Positions 49,501 to 56,047 of a stretch of DNA of 64,000 nt are shown one piece after another. The DNA lies in NCBI RefSeq assembly GCF_963675165.1, contig NC_087385.1, positions 2,294,501 to 2,358,500 of the forward strand, written 5' to 3'. Below the pieces are notes generated by a model that was not told where the DNA came from, ran no database searches, and saw only the letters and a program-made list of their open reading frames with translations. This DNA is from Halichondria panicea (lineage: Eukaryota > Porifera > Demospongiae > Suberitida > Halichondriidae). The position numbers were made by a program, and so were the translations under genes. The first letter of the stretch is position 1; the number at the start of each line of letters is the position of its first letter.

Positions 49501-51488
49501 TATTTTTGTTACATGCACAATCATGCAGTACTTGAAGCTCTTATGTTTAGTGTGTGTATGTATACGTATATACATGCATCTTTATGAATAATGTGATAAA
49601 TTTGAATTTTGCAAACTAATGCCTTTCTGCACGACAAGGTTACGAAATAAATCGTTGAAACACAGTCAGCTTACCGTATTCCTCGTGCGGCTACGCCTCG
49701 AGGCATAATTATTGTTCGTTGCCACAGGAAAAACTGGACTATGGTGCCCTGATCCAGGACCTGGGAGGAGATTACATTGACCAGGACTACTTTTCCCCAA
49801 AGTGCACACACCTTGTTGTTGGTAAGCTCAACTTTTCAACTTTCACATTACTGTTTCTATATCATACATGTAATTATGTGCAGATAAAAACTAGCTCATG
49901 TGTATTTTTTGTATACATATACATGTGTAGTATCGAATTATGGCCCGGTATTGTGGTGTATAAGCAGTGCTTTTTCAGCCAGGCTAGTCCTCGATCTGAT
50001 TGAGTGGTGTACACGCATGTTTCCATTATAGAAAGCAAGAATATCTTTGCACTCATAGGTAGAGCTAGTAGGACTGAGAAATACTTGGGAGCATGTGCAG
50101 CTGGGAAGTGGGTGCTACACAAATCATTTCTGGAGGAGTCTCGAGCTTGTGGTGCCTTCGTCAAGGAGGAGTCTCATGAGTGGGGTGTAGCCAAGGCAGG
50201 GGGCACGATCCAACCACTGGAGGCCGCTCCAAAAACATGGAGACTAGCTCTTGCAGAGAAACAACGACAGGTAGGGAATTTAGGCATGCATGTATACCGT
50301 ATATAGAGGGTAATTTTCGTGGGGCAAAATATTCGTGGTTTTTGTGGTTGAAGGTCTGACCACGAATATTTTATCCACGAATGAAGCGACCTTGCCTACC
50401 TTTACACAGTGCAAGCAGCAACCACAAAAATAATATCCACGAAATTACTAAATATACTGCTCAACCACGAATATTTTGTCCCCCGAAAATTACCCGCTAT
50501 ACGGTACTGATCCTGTATTAATTGTGTTGAATGGTGCATGATGCTATCACTTTATTATATGTAATGCATTTTCTTTCGATTAGAATCCTGGCCAGTCTGT
50601 GAGCGGAGCATTCGATGGTTGGAAGGTGAGTTTTTTTGCTGTTCCATATAATTATACTATCTATAAAACTGCTTTAAATTAATCGTGAACATGTTAGCTA
50701 TACTGCACATGCTCAAACTCTTCATTCTGAGTGGGTATATATCGAGTCAAAATACCCTTGTGCAAGAACTTACGAAGCAAAAGAGGGGATGGGTTAAAAT
50801 GAGCGTATTTTCACGAGGGTGCGGTAATTATTCAACTTGTTGCATGCTCTCTGTGTACCAGGTCTTGCTGTTTGCTGAGCGTAACAAAGTGCCTGGGATG
50901 AAGCGACTGCTTGAGGCCGGGGGAGCACAGGTCCTCACTCCTTCTAGTCACAAGGCTGCCACTCACGCTTTCATCAGCATCAGCTACTTCCCCAAGGACT
51001 CAGTAAGTATCGTACATTGTATGCCATGTATATATATATATATATGCATGAGAATTGTACATTTAAACAGTGCATGGGGAATAGTGGAATAGTCTATAAT
51101 TATAGGTTGTTGAAAAACATGTTCCTTGTACAATAATTATATGTACACTGCATGGACATATACGTATGGCTTCAGAACCCTATACTACTAGCATTACCGT
51201 GCTAACGATGTATGATTTCCCCACTATATATACATACAGTCCTTGCATGTATTGATTATCGAAAGGCAGCTCTATATTGGCACCCTATAGTTAGTTGGTT
51301 TGATATAATTACGACACCGCTGCCGTTATTTTTTCCAGCTCTCATTGGAGCAGCTTGTCAATAATGGGGTCCACTGTTTGAAGCCCGACTACATTGCGGA
51401 CTATTTAGCCAAGGGAAGTGCTCTAAAAACAGAGTCACTCTATATCAATGAAGTCAAATCGCTAACACGAAGGTGTGTGCATGTGTGA
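19519..51488 (+). CDS. TOPBP1: DNA topoisomerase II-binding protein 1, multi-BRCT checkpoint scaffold
   Basis: 27 exons in phase, 1281 aa (human 1522): 19519-19525, 19885-19943, 20170-20297, 20510-20555, 20850-20939, 33001-33063, 38412-38456, 38752-39022, 41232-41458, 41671-41834, 41997-42113, 42751-42992, 43413-43522, 43634-43806, 44080-44208, 44395-44669, 45450-45532, 45756-45845, 46496-46564, 48184-48668, 48842-49124, 49308-49358, 49728-49821, 50059-50270, 50584-50625, 50862-51002, 51339-51488. Matches to human include VTHLIAGHVGSTKY, HCVTSQWFYDS, FLTGFSEEEL with GGGVRLDRL, ATTHLIMKH, HYVYQGKA, PHTYNPNMAL, CAAGKWVLHKSFLE, SGAFDGWKV and DYIADYL, covering the BRCT 0/1/2, 3, 4/5, 6 and 7/8 blocks. 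TOPBP1 binds phospho-RAD9 and activates ATR. The exon at 48184 holds the ATR-activating region. The seven-base first exon is the least certain. The end is either the TGA at 51486 or a splice from 51472 to a tail near 53521. Confidence 0.93.
21288..21665 (+). repeat. Dispersed repeat family 1, partial copy
   Basis: Shares GCCGCACAGGAATATGGTAA, CTGCTCAACGGTTG, TTCTATAGGCTTCTAG and GCACTAAAGCGCTAGCTA with the copy at 2741. The 5' palindrome is decayed. In the large TOPBP1 intron. Confidence 0.65.
21874..23055 (-). CDS. Type II membrane protein, ITAM-like tail, coiled-coil stalk, 8-Cys ectodomain (member A)
   Basis: Two exons read 23055-22420 and 22119-21874, phase 0, 293 aa. Layout: cytoplasmic tail (1-116) with NPAY at 71-74 and two YxxL motifs, YNHL 94-97 and YSRL 105-108, seven residues apart; transmembrane helix about 117-140 (LLSIAILCILALLISLATVV); short coiled coil 141-172; ectodomain 173-293. 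The ectodomain starts SSPIDLYHGCF, has HYWRQCSTEELP, then in exon 2 GHYTLSTRCEY, ESAYLRPDD, VRCVCEVTYP and IVRCPS; eight cysteines shared with member D. No N-terminal signal peptide, so type II topology is inferred. Start chosen at the ATG of MEPTSDF; the frame is open a little further upstream but without ATG. I do not recognise the family. ITAM-like spacing suggests phosphotyrosine signalling. Confidence 0.8.
23056..23797. other. Spacer between members A and B
   Basis: About 740 bp, AT-rich. I searched it for the missing ectodomain exon of member B (landmarks LRPD, CVC, RCP on the - strand) and saw none. It presumably holds the promoter of member A. Confidence 0.4.
23798..24274 (-). CDS. 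Truncated paralogue of the receptor family, stalk only (member B)
   Basis: Single open frame of 158 aa. The tail (1-96) has NPAY 52-55, a second NPxY (NPLY 65-68), an N-terminal SDYLKL at 6-11 that fits the ITIM pattern S-x-Y-x-x-L, and YTEI 82-85. The transmembrane helix is about 98-125 (FYGLALLSILSILGLVLCIA). A short coiled coil follows and the protein stops at QLRNQV, which aligns with TLKNQI of member D just before the SSPV start of the ectodomain. No donor site near the end would let it splice to an ectodomain exon, and none is seen downstream. It may be a real tail-plus-stalk protein or an early pseudogene with an intact frame. Confidence 0.6.
   Translation of the reverse strand: MEPKISDYLKLDEDVIRRSPQQHSSVPSDLYEYVDSMGIFHSVSQSTQLTANPAYMYHQHRGGINPLYQQSVAGAAKYRQQYTEIGEKHSGVRSTNKLFYGLALLSILSILGLVLCIAVTVAMSIKVVQLQELQQNLSSLMTNITANTDYISQLRNQV
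24275..25493. other. Spacer, no gene supported
   Basis: No convincing coding region or clear repeat boundary. It lies downstream of pseudogene C, where an ectodomain exon 2 would be expected; none was found. Confidence 0.4.
25494..25981 (-). pseudogene. Pseudogene copy of member D, 5'-truncated and frameshifted (member C)
   Basis: Read from 25981, the frame matches the stalk of member D (GKNCAYTTAPPANSTHTLQD, VVKNMVTQLSSAQQQLQQEH, SLQSSVD) and is then interrupted by a stop at 25718. The match resumes in another frame with NQISSPVNLYQNCYEKTAEC and RYWRQCSTEQFPISIT, ending at a GTAAGT donor at the position used by D. The tail and transmembrane part are missing and no exon 2 is seen. Nucleotide identity to D is high, so the duplication is fairly recent. 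Confidence 0.85.
25982..27156. other. Spacer with one MITE, otherwise empty
   Basis: Apart from the element at 26787-26998 no gene is seen. Around 26250-26330 there are two ATTACGCCCAC blocks resembling the ends of an element seen again near 45960-46080. Confidence 0.4.
26787..26998. mobile_element. Palindromic MITE, CCGTATAGCGGG family, full copy
   Basis: Ends TACCGTATAGTGGGTAATCT and the complement of TACCGTATAGCGGGTAATTT, with TA at both outer edges. The interior repeats CACGAATATTTTxCCCACGAA in both orientations, so the whole 212 bp can fold on itself. TA flanks suggest the Tc1/mariner superfamily. Confidence 0.8.
27157..28982 (-). CDS. Type II membrane protein with ITAM-like tail, long coiled coil, 8-Cys ectodomain (member D)
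   Basis: Two exons read 28982-28197 and 27393-27157, phase 0, 340 aa, starting at a clear ATG (MEISEKDIY). The cytoplasmic tail (1-96) has NPVY 56-59, YNHL 70-73 and YSQL 84-87, ten residues between them, plus further tyrosines in DIYSSV, VYNSGY and PDYEQT. The transmembrane helix is about 97-122 (SCLAVVATLAVVLSIAAVLG). A long coiled coil covers about 125-222 with N-glycosylation sites (NSTR, NTTM). The ectodomain begins SSPVNLYQNCY, has RYWRQCSTGELP, then exon 2 GQYTLSMRCEH, ESAYLRPND, VRCVCDTTYP, FCKLTIIRCP. It shares intron position and cysteine pattern with A and E. It is the likely parent of pseudogene C. Candidate cell-surface receptor; ligand unknown. Confidence 0.85.
27967..28060. repeat. 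Half copy of the CCGTATAGCGGG MITE in the intron of member D
   Basis: Starts TACCGTATAGCGGGTATATT and includes the ACGCGAACATTTATAACCCACGAA-type interior, here imperfect; the right terminal repeat is lost. Confidence 0.5.
29311..29946. repeat. Inverted repeat with conserved Lys-rich frame
   Basis: Arms of about 103 bp (29311-29413 and 29843-29946) are near-identical inverted copies. Each arm, read outward-in, encodes SKLKNICxVNVARIARKEKx followed by EKAKKQEI, with changes at only a few positions. Either the ends of a non-autonomous element or an inverted duplication of an exon fragment. Confidence 0.6.
30850..30955 (-). repeat. Dispersed repeat family 1, reversed 5' fragment
   Basis: Reads as the complement of TATGCC..GTAGC..CACGAGGAATAAGGTAAAGC, then an (AC)n/(AG) tract. 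Only the first 100 bp of the family are present. Confidence 0.6.
31470..32673 (-). CDS. Type II membrane protein with ITIM-like tail, coiled coil, Cys-rich ectodomain (member E)
   Basis: Two exons read 32673-31957 and 31697-31470, phase 0, 314 aa, starting at MELPGRS. The tail has LEYNTV at 32-37 (fits the ITIM pattern V/L/I-x-Y-x-x-V/L/I), NPAY 58-61 and YNRL 66-69. The second YxxL of members A and D is replaced by VYKGK, so there is no ITAM-like pair. The transmembrane helix is about 94-117 (LLPMVLLLLLCIVACSLSVT). The coiled coil (about 118-205) has several N-x-T/S sites. The ectodomain has SLYQACYDD, NYWSQCF, then exon 2 GFFTLSMHCEQ, STYIRPDG, VQCACEVTNP and VITRCP, with one extra cysteine in exon 2. 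It is the most divergent and most upstream member of the array. Confidence 0.82.
33079..33316. mobile_element. Palindromic MITE, CCGTATAGCGCG subfamily, full copy
   Basis: 238 bp between TA dinucleotides, ends TACCGTATAGCGCGAAATTT and its exact complement on the right. The interior has AATTTTCGxGGxTTxGTGG blocks in both orientations. It begins 15 bp after the TOPBP1 splice donor at 33064. Confidence 0.85.
33343..33695. mobile_element. Foldback element in TOPBP1 intron
   Basis: Left arm (GAAGCACTTGATCTTAGTTA..., AGTTGGGTTATAATTTATTT...) and right arm (...AAATTATAAATACCCAACT..., ...TAACTACGGTGAAGTGCT) are imperfect inverted copies of about 150 bp around a short spacer. Confidence 0.6.
34443..34635. 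mobile_element. Palindromic MITE, GTATAGCGGG family, diverged copy
   Basis: Starts TGTATAGCGGGTAATTTTCG, ends TTGCTATACGGTA; the interior has paired CGAAAATTTACCCACGAAAA-type blocks. Just downstream of the - strand GTPase gene. Confidence 0.65.
34766..36773 (-). CDS. AIG1/GIMAP-like GTPase with C-terminal glycine-zipper membrane segment
   Basis: Two exons read 36773-36575 and 35595-34766, in phase, 342 aa. G1 is GKAGSGKSS at 20-28, the switch region has CTTG, G3 is WDTPGLYDG (DTPG 85-88). At the usual G4 place (N/TKxD) there is VIVLTFANTIE, as in its neighbour. The C-terminal 45 residues are glycine- and alanine-rich and hydrophobic (AAGVAVGGCVGVVSSGIGAV...) and end with a basic SRKKDSK, suggesting a membrane hairpin or glycine zipper. 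AIG1-domain GTPases (plant AIG1, animal GIMAP) dimerise on membranes of vesicles or organelles and act in lymphocyte survival or defence; function here is inferred. It lies in a TOPBP1 intron on the opposite strand, head-to-head with the next gene. Its own intron contains a family 1 repeat. Start ATG at 36773. Confidence 0.85.
35634..36165 (+). repeat. Dispersed repeat family 1, near-complete copy in a GTPase intron
   Basis: Start TATGCCTCGGTGCACATGCA with the CGAGGTATACGG partner, (TG)n, the family body, end hairpin GCACCTGCGGTGC then TTTCATTTATT. Its alignment with 13979-14555 defines both ends. Confidence 0.75.
36774..36988. promoter_or_regulatory. Shared promoter of the GTPase pair
   Basis: 215 bp between the two divergent start codons. 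AT-rich, no clear core motif. Co-regulation is inferred from spacing. Confidence 0.5.
36989..38224 (+). CDS. AIG1/GIMAP-like GTPase with C-terminal glycine-zipper membrane segment
   Basis: Intronless, 411 aa from the ATG of MDTENNEDG. An acidic N-terminal leader (1-45), then G1 GKTGGGKST 54-62, THCTTR 85-90 as the G2 region, G3 WDTPGLLDG (DTPG 107-110) and VIVLTMANTVE at the G4 place. The helical part runs to about 320. It ends in a glycine-rich hydrophobic stretch (GIGSGVGGVVGAGLGFIGLL, then GAAVGTALGAGLGYVTKK) and a short polar tail. Paralogue of the - strand gene; both share FWKNTVIVLT/IWKKTVIVLT, PAGHYD/PAGYYD and LPGRDYW/LPDREYW. No canonical base-specificity motif (N/TKxD) is visible. 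Membrane-associated GTPase by family; innate defence role is inference. Confidence 0.88.
   Translation: MDTENNEDGFRIMEDKGSDLDLSRLSSEVKSHLSSTKVAAILRSGKSIDILICGKTGGGKSTLINGLMGVKLMEKEAAKEGDSLTHCTTRVDEYKTIKDKITVTVWDTPGLLDGTDKQDDYLREIEDKCPPIHLKLFCISCSQTRFVSGPNNADNGDFLVMKKFTEAFGMEFWKNTVIVLTMANTVEAFKPKWKYLAPSDKQQEFTQYINEFRSKIRSILEDDIKLDKDIVTKMKIVPAGHYDDRKLPGRDYWLSDFYFECLDAIPSPEAKGALLNLSLDRFKMKSEVVDSNFKEDAEMQPIVVDVENGFVIISETIENCSIPVGSAAPNDQPTEGGIGTKGAAGIGSGVGGVVGAGLGFIGLLGGPLAFFTVPAGAAVGTALGAGLGYVTKKIIGSSEPSASNESKTEKN
39838..40534. repeat. Minisatellite of about 70-bp units interrupted by a transposon
   Basis: Units contain CACACAGACAGACAGACTAA, TAAACCAACAGACTACTATA and CACGCGGCTGCCTACAC. One unit lies left of the element at 39893 and three to its right. 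The insertion split a pre-existing array. Confidence 0.8.
39893..40310. mobile_element. 418-bp TIR element with 9-bp target duplication
   Basis: Inverted ends of about 95 bp starting CAGAGGAAGTCGGACATCAC (left) and CAGAGGAGGTCGGACATCAC (right, complement). The 9-bp ATAACACAC flanks it at 39884-39892 and 40311-40319. Long inverted ends with a 9-bp duplication fit Mutator-like elements. Related ends occur at 13731 and 46643. No transposase. Confidence 0.85.
40934..41005 (-). tRNA. tRNA-Trp (CCA anticodon)
   Basis: 72 nt on the - strand. The acceptor stem GACTTTG pairs with CGAAGTC, the D-arm contains GGTGCAATGGTAGC, the anticodon loop is CTCCAGA with anticodon CCA, and the T-arm is GCGTGTTCGAATCACGT. 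It closely resembles vertebrate tRNA-Trp. No intron. The three bases after the discriminator A also read CCA in the genome. It sits antisense in the TOPBP1 intron between exons ending 39022 and starting 41232. Confidence 0.95.
42135..42565 (+). repeat. Dispersed repeat family 1, copy
   Basis: TATGCCTCAGTTGCGCATGC start, CGAGGTATATACGG, family body, truncated end hairpin (GGCGGTGC). TOPBP1 intron. Confidence 0.7.
43115..43400 (+). repeat. Dispersed repeat family 1, internally deleted copy
   Basis: TATGTCTTGGTGTGCGCATG start, CGAGGTATACGG, shortened TG tract, then ATCTATAGAACGCTAGCTAT and the CATCAGCACCTGC end. It ends just before the acceptor of the exon at 43413. Confidence 0.65.
43815..43930. 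repeat. Tandem duplication of a GT-rich unit of about 60 bp
   Basis: Two copies of a block containing GTGCAACTGTTCCGGGGAGT and GTGGGGTGGGAGGAGTGTGA, in the intron immediately after the TOPBP1 exon ending 43806. Confidence 0.85.
46755..47705. mobile_element. Nested transposons in TOPBP1 intron
   Basis: The outer inverted pair (GACGGGTAGTAATTTTAGCG near 46766; complement near 47685) encloses an inner element at about 46845-47493 with ends TACCGTACCCTCGCGAAAAT and its complement. The inner element resembles the CCGTATAGCG family in having TACCGTA ends. It contains one frame of 139 codons (46983-47402) with no recognisable domain. Confidence 0.6.
49660..49710 (-). repeat. Dispersed repeat family 1, reversed 5' end fragment
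   Basis: Complement of TATGCCTCGAGGCGTAGCCG through CACGAGGAATACGGTAAGCT. It lies immediately upstream of the acceptor for the TOPBP1 exon at 49728. Confidence 0.6.
50297..50507. mobile_element. Palindromic MITE, CCGTATAGCGGG family, full copy
   Basis: Nearly the same sequence as 26787-26998 (shared ATTTTxCCCACGAA and TGAAGCGACCTTGCCTACCT blocks), ends TACCGTATATAGAGGGTAAT and CCCGCTATACGGTA. TOPBP1 intron. Confidence 0.8.
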
Positions 51489-52051
51489 TTATGTGCCCAC
51501 ATACTATTATAATATAGTGCATGCATGCATATAGTGTCGAGCTCCTTCTTAGTATACGGAAGAGAGAAACAGGTTCGCTTGACAATTGAAGGCCTCCAGT
51601 AAAGAATAGCAGAGTGTTGCACTAACTTACTCGGTAGATCAAAGAAACTCCAGTGGCAATGATTACTAATTATGGAGTAATTATGGACAGTCAAAAGTAA
51701 ATAGTTCTATATAGAGACTAAATTCACTGTACATAATAATAGCTGTGACTAAGAGTCATAAATTATTATTACACATGACAGTACAGTATTGTATATAAAT
51801 GTGATTTGTGGTAACAAAAAGAAGAACAATCCACCGGGTTTTATTTTTATTAAAGGTTTAGCAATTAATGCAAGGATACAACAAAATTAATATCTATAAA
51901 GCTATAGGGTGAAGTGTGTCCTATAATACAAACTTAAGTTTTAATAGCTACAACATGTCAACTCTATAAGTGAGAATACAAATATGTCTTAACATAATTG
52001 AACATAATTATTGTTGGATTCTTCTTGCAACCATGCATGCGAATTGAGTAA

Positions 52052-52232
52052 AGTATAGCGCGAAATTTTCGAGGGCTTAATTTTCGCGGATTTCGTGGGT
52101 TAGCAATCCTACACAAAAATTAAGGCGTGGCTTCCGGTAAGCAGTCATTCCGCGAACATTGTGCAACGAAATGCTTTTAGAGGCCAATCCACGAAATATA
52201 AGTGCCTCGAAAATGTCGCGCTATATACGGTA
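52052..52232. mobile_element. Palindromic MITE, CCGTATAGCGCG subfamily
   Basis: GTATAGCGCGAAATTTTCGA at the left, TCGCGCTATATACGGTA at the right; the interior is the inverse of that in the copy at 33079 (GCGTGGCTTCCGGTAAGCAG block). Confidence 0.75.
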
Positions 52233-52664
52233 TATATTATATAGCTAGACAGTCTAAACTATTGCTATTGTTTCAAGTTCAGAGATTGACTGCCAATAAA
52301 CATTTTTATTTTGTATAGTAAAGTACAACGACAACAACAACTGAAAAGGGTAATGAATGGACAACTATTTATAAGAGTCAGGTCCCGGGGGTGATCAATA
52401 ATAATCCAGAATAGTCCAGAACAATCCAGAGAGGAAGGGTGCATGATAATCGAAAACCAAAGAAAAACTGTGATCACACAACAATCATAAATGTGTATAA
52501 CAAGTGTGATAATTATAATTATACATAACAAAACACATCAGGATAGATGACAACACATCATGAACAATCACGCACATGCACCATGCAGTATATATACACA
52601 CCAACACATAATTTATACTAACACAGTATGAGAGGTATACCACCAACACATATATACTAGCACA

Positions 52665-52740
52665 GTATGAGAGGTACCGATCATAGACCTCTTCCACAAC
52701 TCCCTGAGGCTGATAACTCTCGTCTCTCAATCTCTTCAGG
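52665..52740 (-). pseudogene. Fragment of the SLC15-like transporter 3' end
   Basis: On the - strand this encodes KRLRDESYQPQGVVEEVYDR then YLSYC, matching the last 26 residues of the transporter at 57735-59305 (KRVRDESYQPQRVVEEVYDR). The rest of the gene is absent here, so this is a small inverted duplicate or the relic of a lost neighbouring paralogue. Confidence 0.8.
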
Positions 52741-53285
52741 CATGCATGCATGTGCAGTGAAGTATACAAACCCAACCAGACTGACTACCCATGCAAACTA
52801 AATGCTGAGCACATTTTAGTTTGTGGGCGGCGATTTTTTTTTTTTTAATAGGTGAAATTCATGACCGTGCAGAATCTTTAACATTAACGTTATAGCTAAA
52901 CCTGCTCTAGGATACTGCTTGGTTAATGATAACTTTGTTTTCTCCATGCAGAAATCACTAATCTACGCTACCCCCTCTTCTACGCAATTCTATGACTGCA
53001 TGCAGAAACAGTATATGCTCTGACCCTATAATATGTAAAAGAACTATGCCATTTTTAGTCTTTTGTATTCTACACTCTTTCTCATTGTAATAAAGCCGTA
53101 TTACTGCATGCATGTGTATAATTTCTGTTGACCTCACACAGCACACCTATTACAAAGTACAGTGTTAATTGTCCATAATGCATAATGCATGCATCAAAGT
53201 AAATAATTATTGATTATAATAGCCTTGATTCATGCAGCCTGCATGGAATCAAGGCCATGCGCAGTGAGGTGTGAGATCACGATAT

Positions 53286-53402
53286 GTTATAGTTATAACA
53301 CGGGCACAAGGGATGTATGGAATATATTGCACTGAAGCACGAGGGCGTAAGCCCCGAGGGCTGAGTGCAATATATTCCATGCATCCCGAGTGCACGTGTA
53401 AT
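53286..53402. repeat. Imperfect palindrome
   Basis: TGGAATATATTGCACTGAAG with its complement (TGAGTGCAATATATTCCATG) around a GC-rich centre. GTGCAATAT-type blocks recur at 54045-54120. It could fold into a long hairpin. Confidence 0.6.
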
Positions 53403-53520
53403 AACTAGTTTATATCCCGAGGGCATAGCAACATAACACTGTCTTAGTAACACAATATAAACTGCACAAAAAGATGACAAAGACAACTCTAGACACAGCT
53501 CCATCTCTTCTCTCTCCTAG

Positions 53521-53875
53521 ACGCCAGTATATTATGCAGCGTATAAGATTGGCATGACAGACGAATGGCTTGACAAAAATTGTTGGAGTTCCAACGCTGA
53601 AACCACTGCAAAACAGCCCCACCCCTCTACTGCTGCAAAGAAACAGCCCCACCCCATTTACTGCTGCGAAGAAACAGCCACAACCCACTATACTACTCAG
53701 TGTAACTGCTGCTCGAACAGCCCCCTCCACTAGCACTATCCTCGGTATCACAACCAAGCCAAAGAAGCTCGCCTCTACACTGCTGCAAAACAGCTCAAGC
53801 CCCCTGCAAAAAGAGCCGCTTCTAGTGCTATGATGAAGCCAGAATTGACCGTGCATCAAGAAGTGGAGGACTAGG
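53521..53875 (+). pseudogene. Possible decayed TOPBP1 C-terminal tail exon
   Basis: After a good acceptor (TCTCTCCTAG) the frame reads TPVYYAAYKIGMTDEWLDKN then Lys/Pro/Thr-rich repeats (TAAKKQPHP). The same style continues in the next frame (FTAAKKQPQPTILLSVTAAR, TKPKKLAS) and then back in the first frame (LKPPAKRAASSAMMKPEL), ending VHQEVED and a stop. The switching frames imply indels, that is decay or sequence errors. It could be the basic tail that follows the last BRCT pair of TOPBP1. Spliced in phase from 51472 it would stop after 13 codons. Confidence 0.35.
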
Positions 53876-54584
53876 TCTAGGATCACAGAATCTTCACAAA
53901 ATGAGCTTGGGACGATTTTAAAACCTGCATGGTTGCAAAGAAGAAGCTCCAGCAGTGCTGAACATTCATGCATGGCTGGACTTACTTTGATACTTATGAT
54001 ACAATATTTAATTTAATTATGCCAGAGGGGCGTTTTGTGGTCAGTGCAATATGACTTTTCAGCAGTGCAATATGACTTTTCAGCAGTGCAATATGCTTCA
54101 TATTGCACTTGGCAACAACATAGCAACGGGATATAACTGCAAATATAACATACATGCATGCAGTGCCTCCATATTATAGAGCTCATAATTATGCACTCCA
54201 TGCACTTCTTCTCAAGTACATGCATGTATATATGCTCGTATATATCTGAAGGGTTTTCAGAGAATGATGACAAAATTAAAGCACTTACGCTAATCAAGGC
54301 CATGCATGCATGCGCAGTGAGGTGTGAGATCATGATAGCATTTAATAGAGCAGATAGCCAACAATTGCAATAAGCAAAACGCTCAAGTGGGATCTAAAGC
54401 ATATATTGCATGCCTATATATACACGTTTAGTAAAAATAAATGATAGCTTTATAGCATGAAGCTACTGCTAGCTGGCTATTAGTTAACCCTCAATATTCA
54501 TGCATGTACTATAGCTTCATTTTCTATTGCTGTGCTTTGTATAGACACCTTGGCTGGGAATATAAGAAGGTCATGCATAAGCTA

Positions 54585-55045
54585 GCTATAAGTGACTGGG
54601 TATAGCTCCTATATATACCACCATTGTGTATCGTCTGTCCCTTGTTATGGATTGATAGAAGCTGTGGTGTGCATCGGCATGCATGCATGTTGCTAGTTGG
54701 GCGGAGCCCGACCGTCCCTGACGGGAGGTCGGGTTGCAAGCCTATCTGGAATTTGTTCTGCGCATTATGTAGTACTGCTATGAATATTATTATTCTCAAG
54801 TGGGTGTTAACCGACTTGATGACGTTGTAAACCACAGGATGGCACAGCAATACTGCATGCGGTTTTGCAACTAGATGCAAGCGGAAGTGTAACCAAGCCA
54901 CGTGAAAAATGCTGCAATCTGATAGGGCGCCACTATAGTGGCGCTAGAACAAATCCCAGATAGGCTTGCAACCCGACCTCCCGTCAGGGACGGTCGGGCT
55001 CCGCCCAACTAGCATGTTGCGTGGTTGTTACAGAGGAGACAAATT
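54585..55045 (+). pseudogene. TOPBP1 intron/exon fragment split by a transposon
   Basis: 54600-54680 matches 48730-48825 (CTTGTTATGGATTGATAGAA, GAAGCTGTG) and 55026-55045 matches the start of the exon at 48842 (TTACAGAGGAGACAAATTGA). The copy was interrupted by the element at 54694-55011. Confidence 0.75.
54694..55011. mobile_element. 318-bp MITE with about 65-bp TIRs and 9-bp target duplication
   Basis: Inverted ends start TAGTTGGGCGGAGCCCGACC and are identical for more than 55 bp. GCATGTTGC flanks both sides (54685-54693, 55012-55020). Long near-perfect ends and a 9-bp duplication fit Mutator-like elements. The near-identity of the arms suggests a young insertion. No coding capacity. Confidence 0.9.
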
Positions 55046-55224
55046 GACAAAATGAGACAAATTAACGTACTTTTTTGGTGTGATTACATGACTGTAATTG
55101 TTATTTTTAGGTATATATATATAAATTATACTATAAGTATACAGAATGATACACTTGTCAGTGGAATATGTATACTGTGTCATGCCTCAGTATATAGTTA
55201 TATGACAGTGGCAATTACATGCCT

Positions 55225-55420
55225 GCCTGCGATACGTAGAGTATGATGTGGAGGTGCGAGAAGGAACCATGCAGATAAGGCAAAAACGGCTGAGGGAAGA
55301 ATCTGGAGGGCTTTAAACTGCTAACTGAACTGACGATGCTGCATTTTTTTAATGGCTGTAAGGTGAGCAGCCCATATATATATGCTGTCAGAGATCATTC
55401 AGTATAGGTTCAGCTCATAA
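55225..55420 (+). pseudogene. Decayed copy of a TOPBP1 exon with its donor
   Basis: Matches 41328-41500: GTAGAGTATGATGTGGA, GAGAAGGAACCA, GGGCTTTAAACTGC, AATGGCTGTAAGGTGAGCAG and the following intron (GTCAGAGATCATTCAGTA). Several indels break the frame. Together with the fragment at 54585 this indicates a partial, decayed TOPBP1 duplicate downstream of the intact gene. Confidence 0.85.
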
Positions 55421-55736
55421 ATCGGAGGGGTAATATTGGCCTGATGTTGTCTCCATGATACTTGCTAAATATATAAACTGCATTGAGACTGAATAAGTGT
55501 ATGCATGCTCTATATATTCATGTCACGTGTTCTGCTGCATTTCACCATTTTTATTTAATCTGTTTCCAAAGACCCATGGCTACTGCATGTATATACTCAT
55601 CATATACTTGTGTATACTGCTGGAAGTCATTATTGCACATACATTTCTCCACTGAATAAAGAACACCTCCGAGTAGCGGACAAAACCTCATGTCCGTTAT
55701 TCGGAGGTTTCACTGCATGCATGTACCGTACATGCA

Positions 55737-55912
55737 GCAGGTGTATTTGGAGGGTATAAATTTCGCGGAATAGCAGCCTTTCTGCAGCATGCGTGCATAT
55801 ACATGCGATATTAAATTCGTGGGTATAAATGTTTGTGGTATACATGCTTAATTAGCGTAGACACAAACATTTATACCCTCGAAATATATACCCACTATAC
55901 GATATATGACTT
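55737..55912. mobile_element. Palindromic MITE, diverged CCGTATAGCG family copy
   Basis: Contains GAGGGTATAAATTTCGCGGA and, at the right, TACCCTCGAAATATATACCC with CACTATACGATA. Ends partly decayed. Confidence 0.5.
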
Positions 55913-56047
55913 TAGAATTTGTATTCTCTGTCTGTATATATAAAACAATTAAAAATGTATTATTACGATACATTTTACGGGCTAATATAGTTGCATGCGC
56001 AAACAATGTAGCAGGCCTTTTTTCTTCCTTCAAGGCTTGCATGTGGA

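Noticed and set aside
53410..53973. 187-codon - strand frame
   Set aside because: Antisense shadow of the Pro/Thr/Lys-rich stretch at 53521-53875; Val/Leu/Cys-rich composition typical of a reversed frame, no domain.
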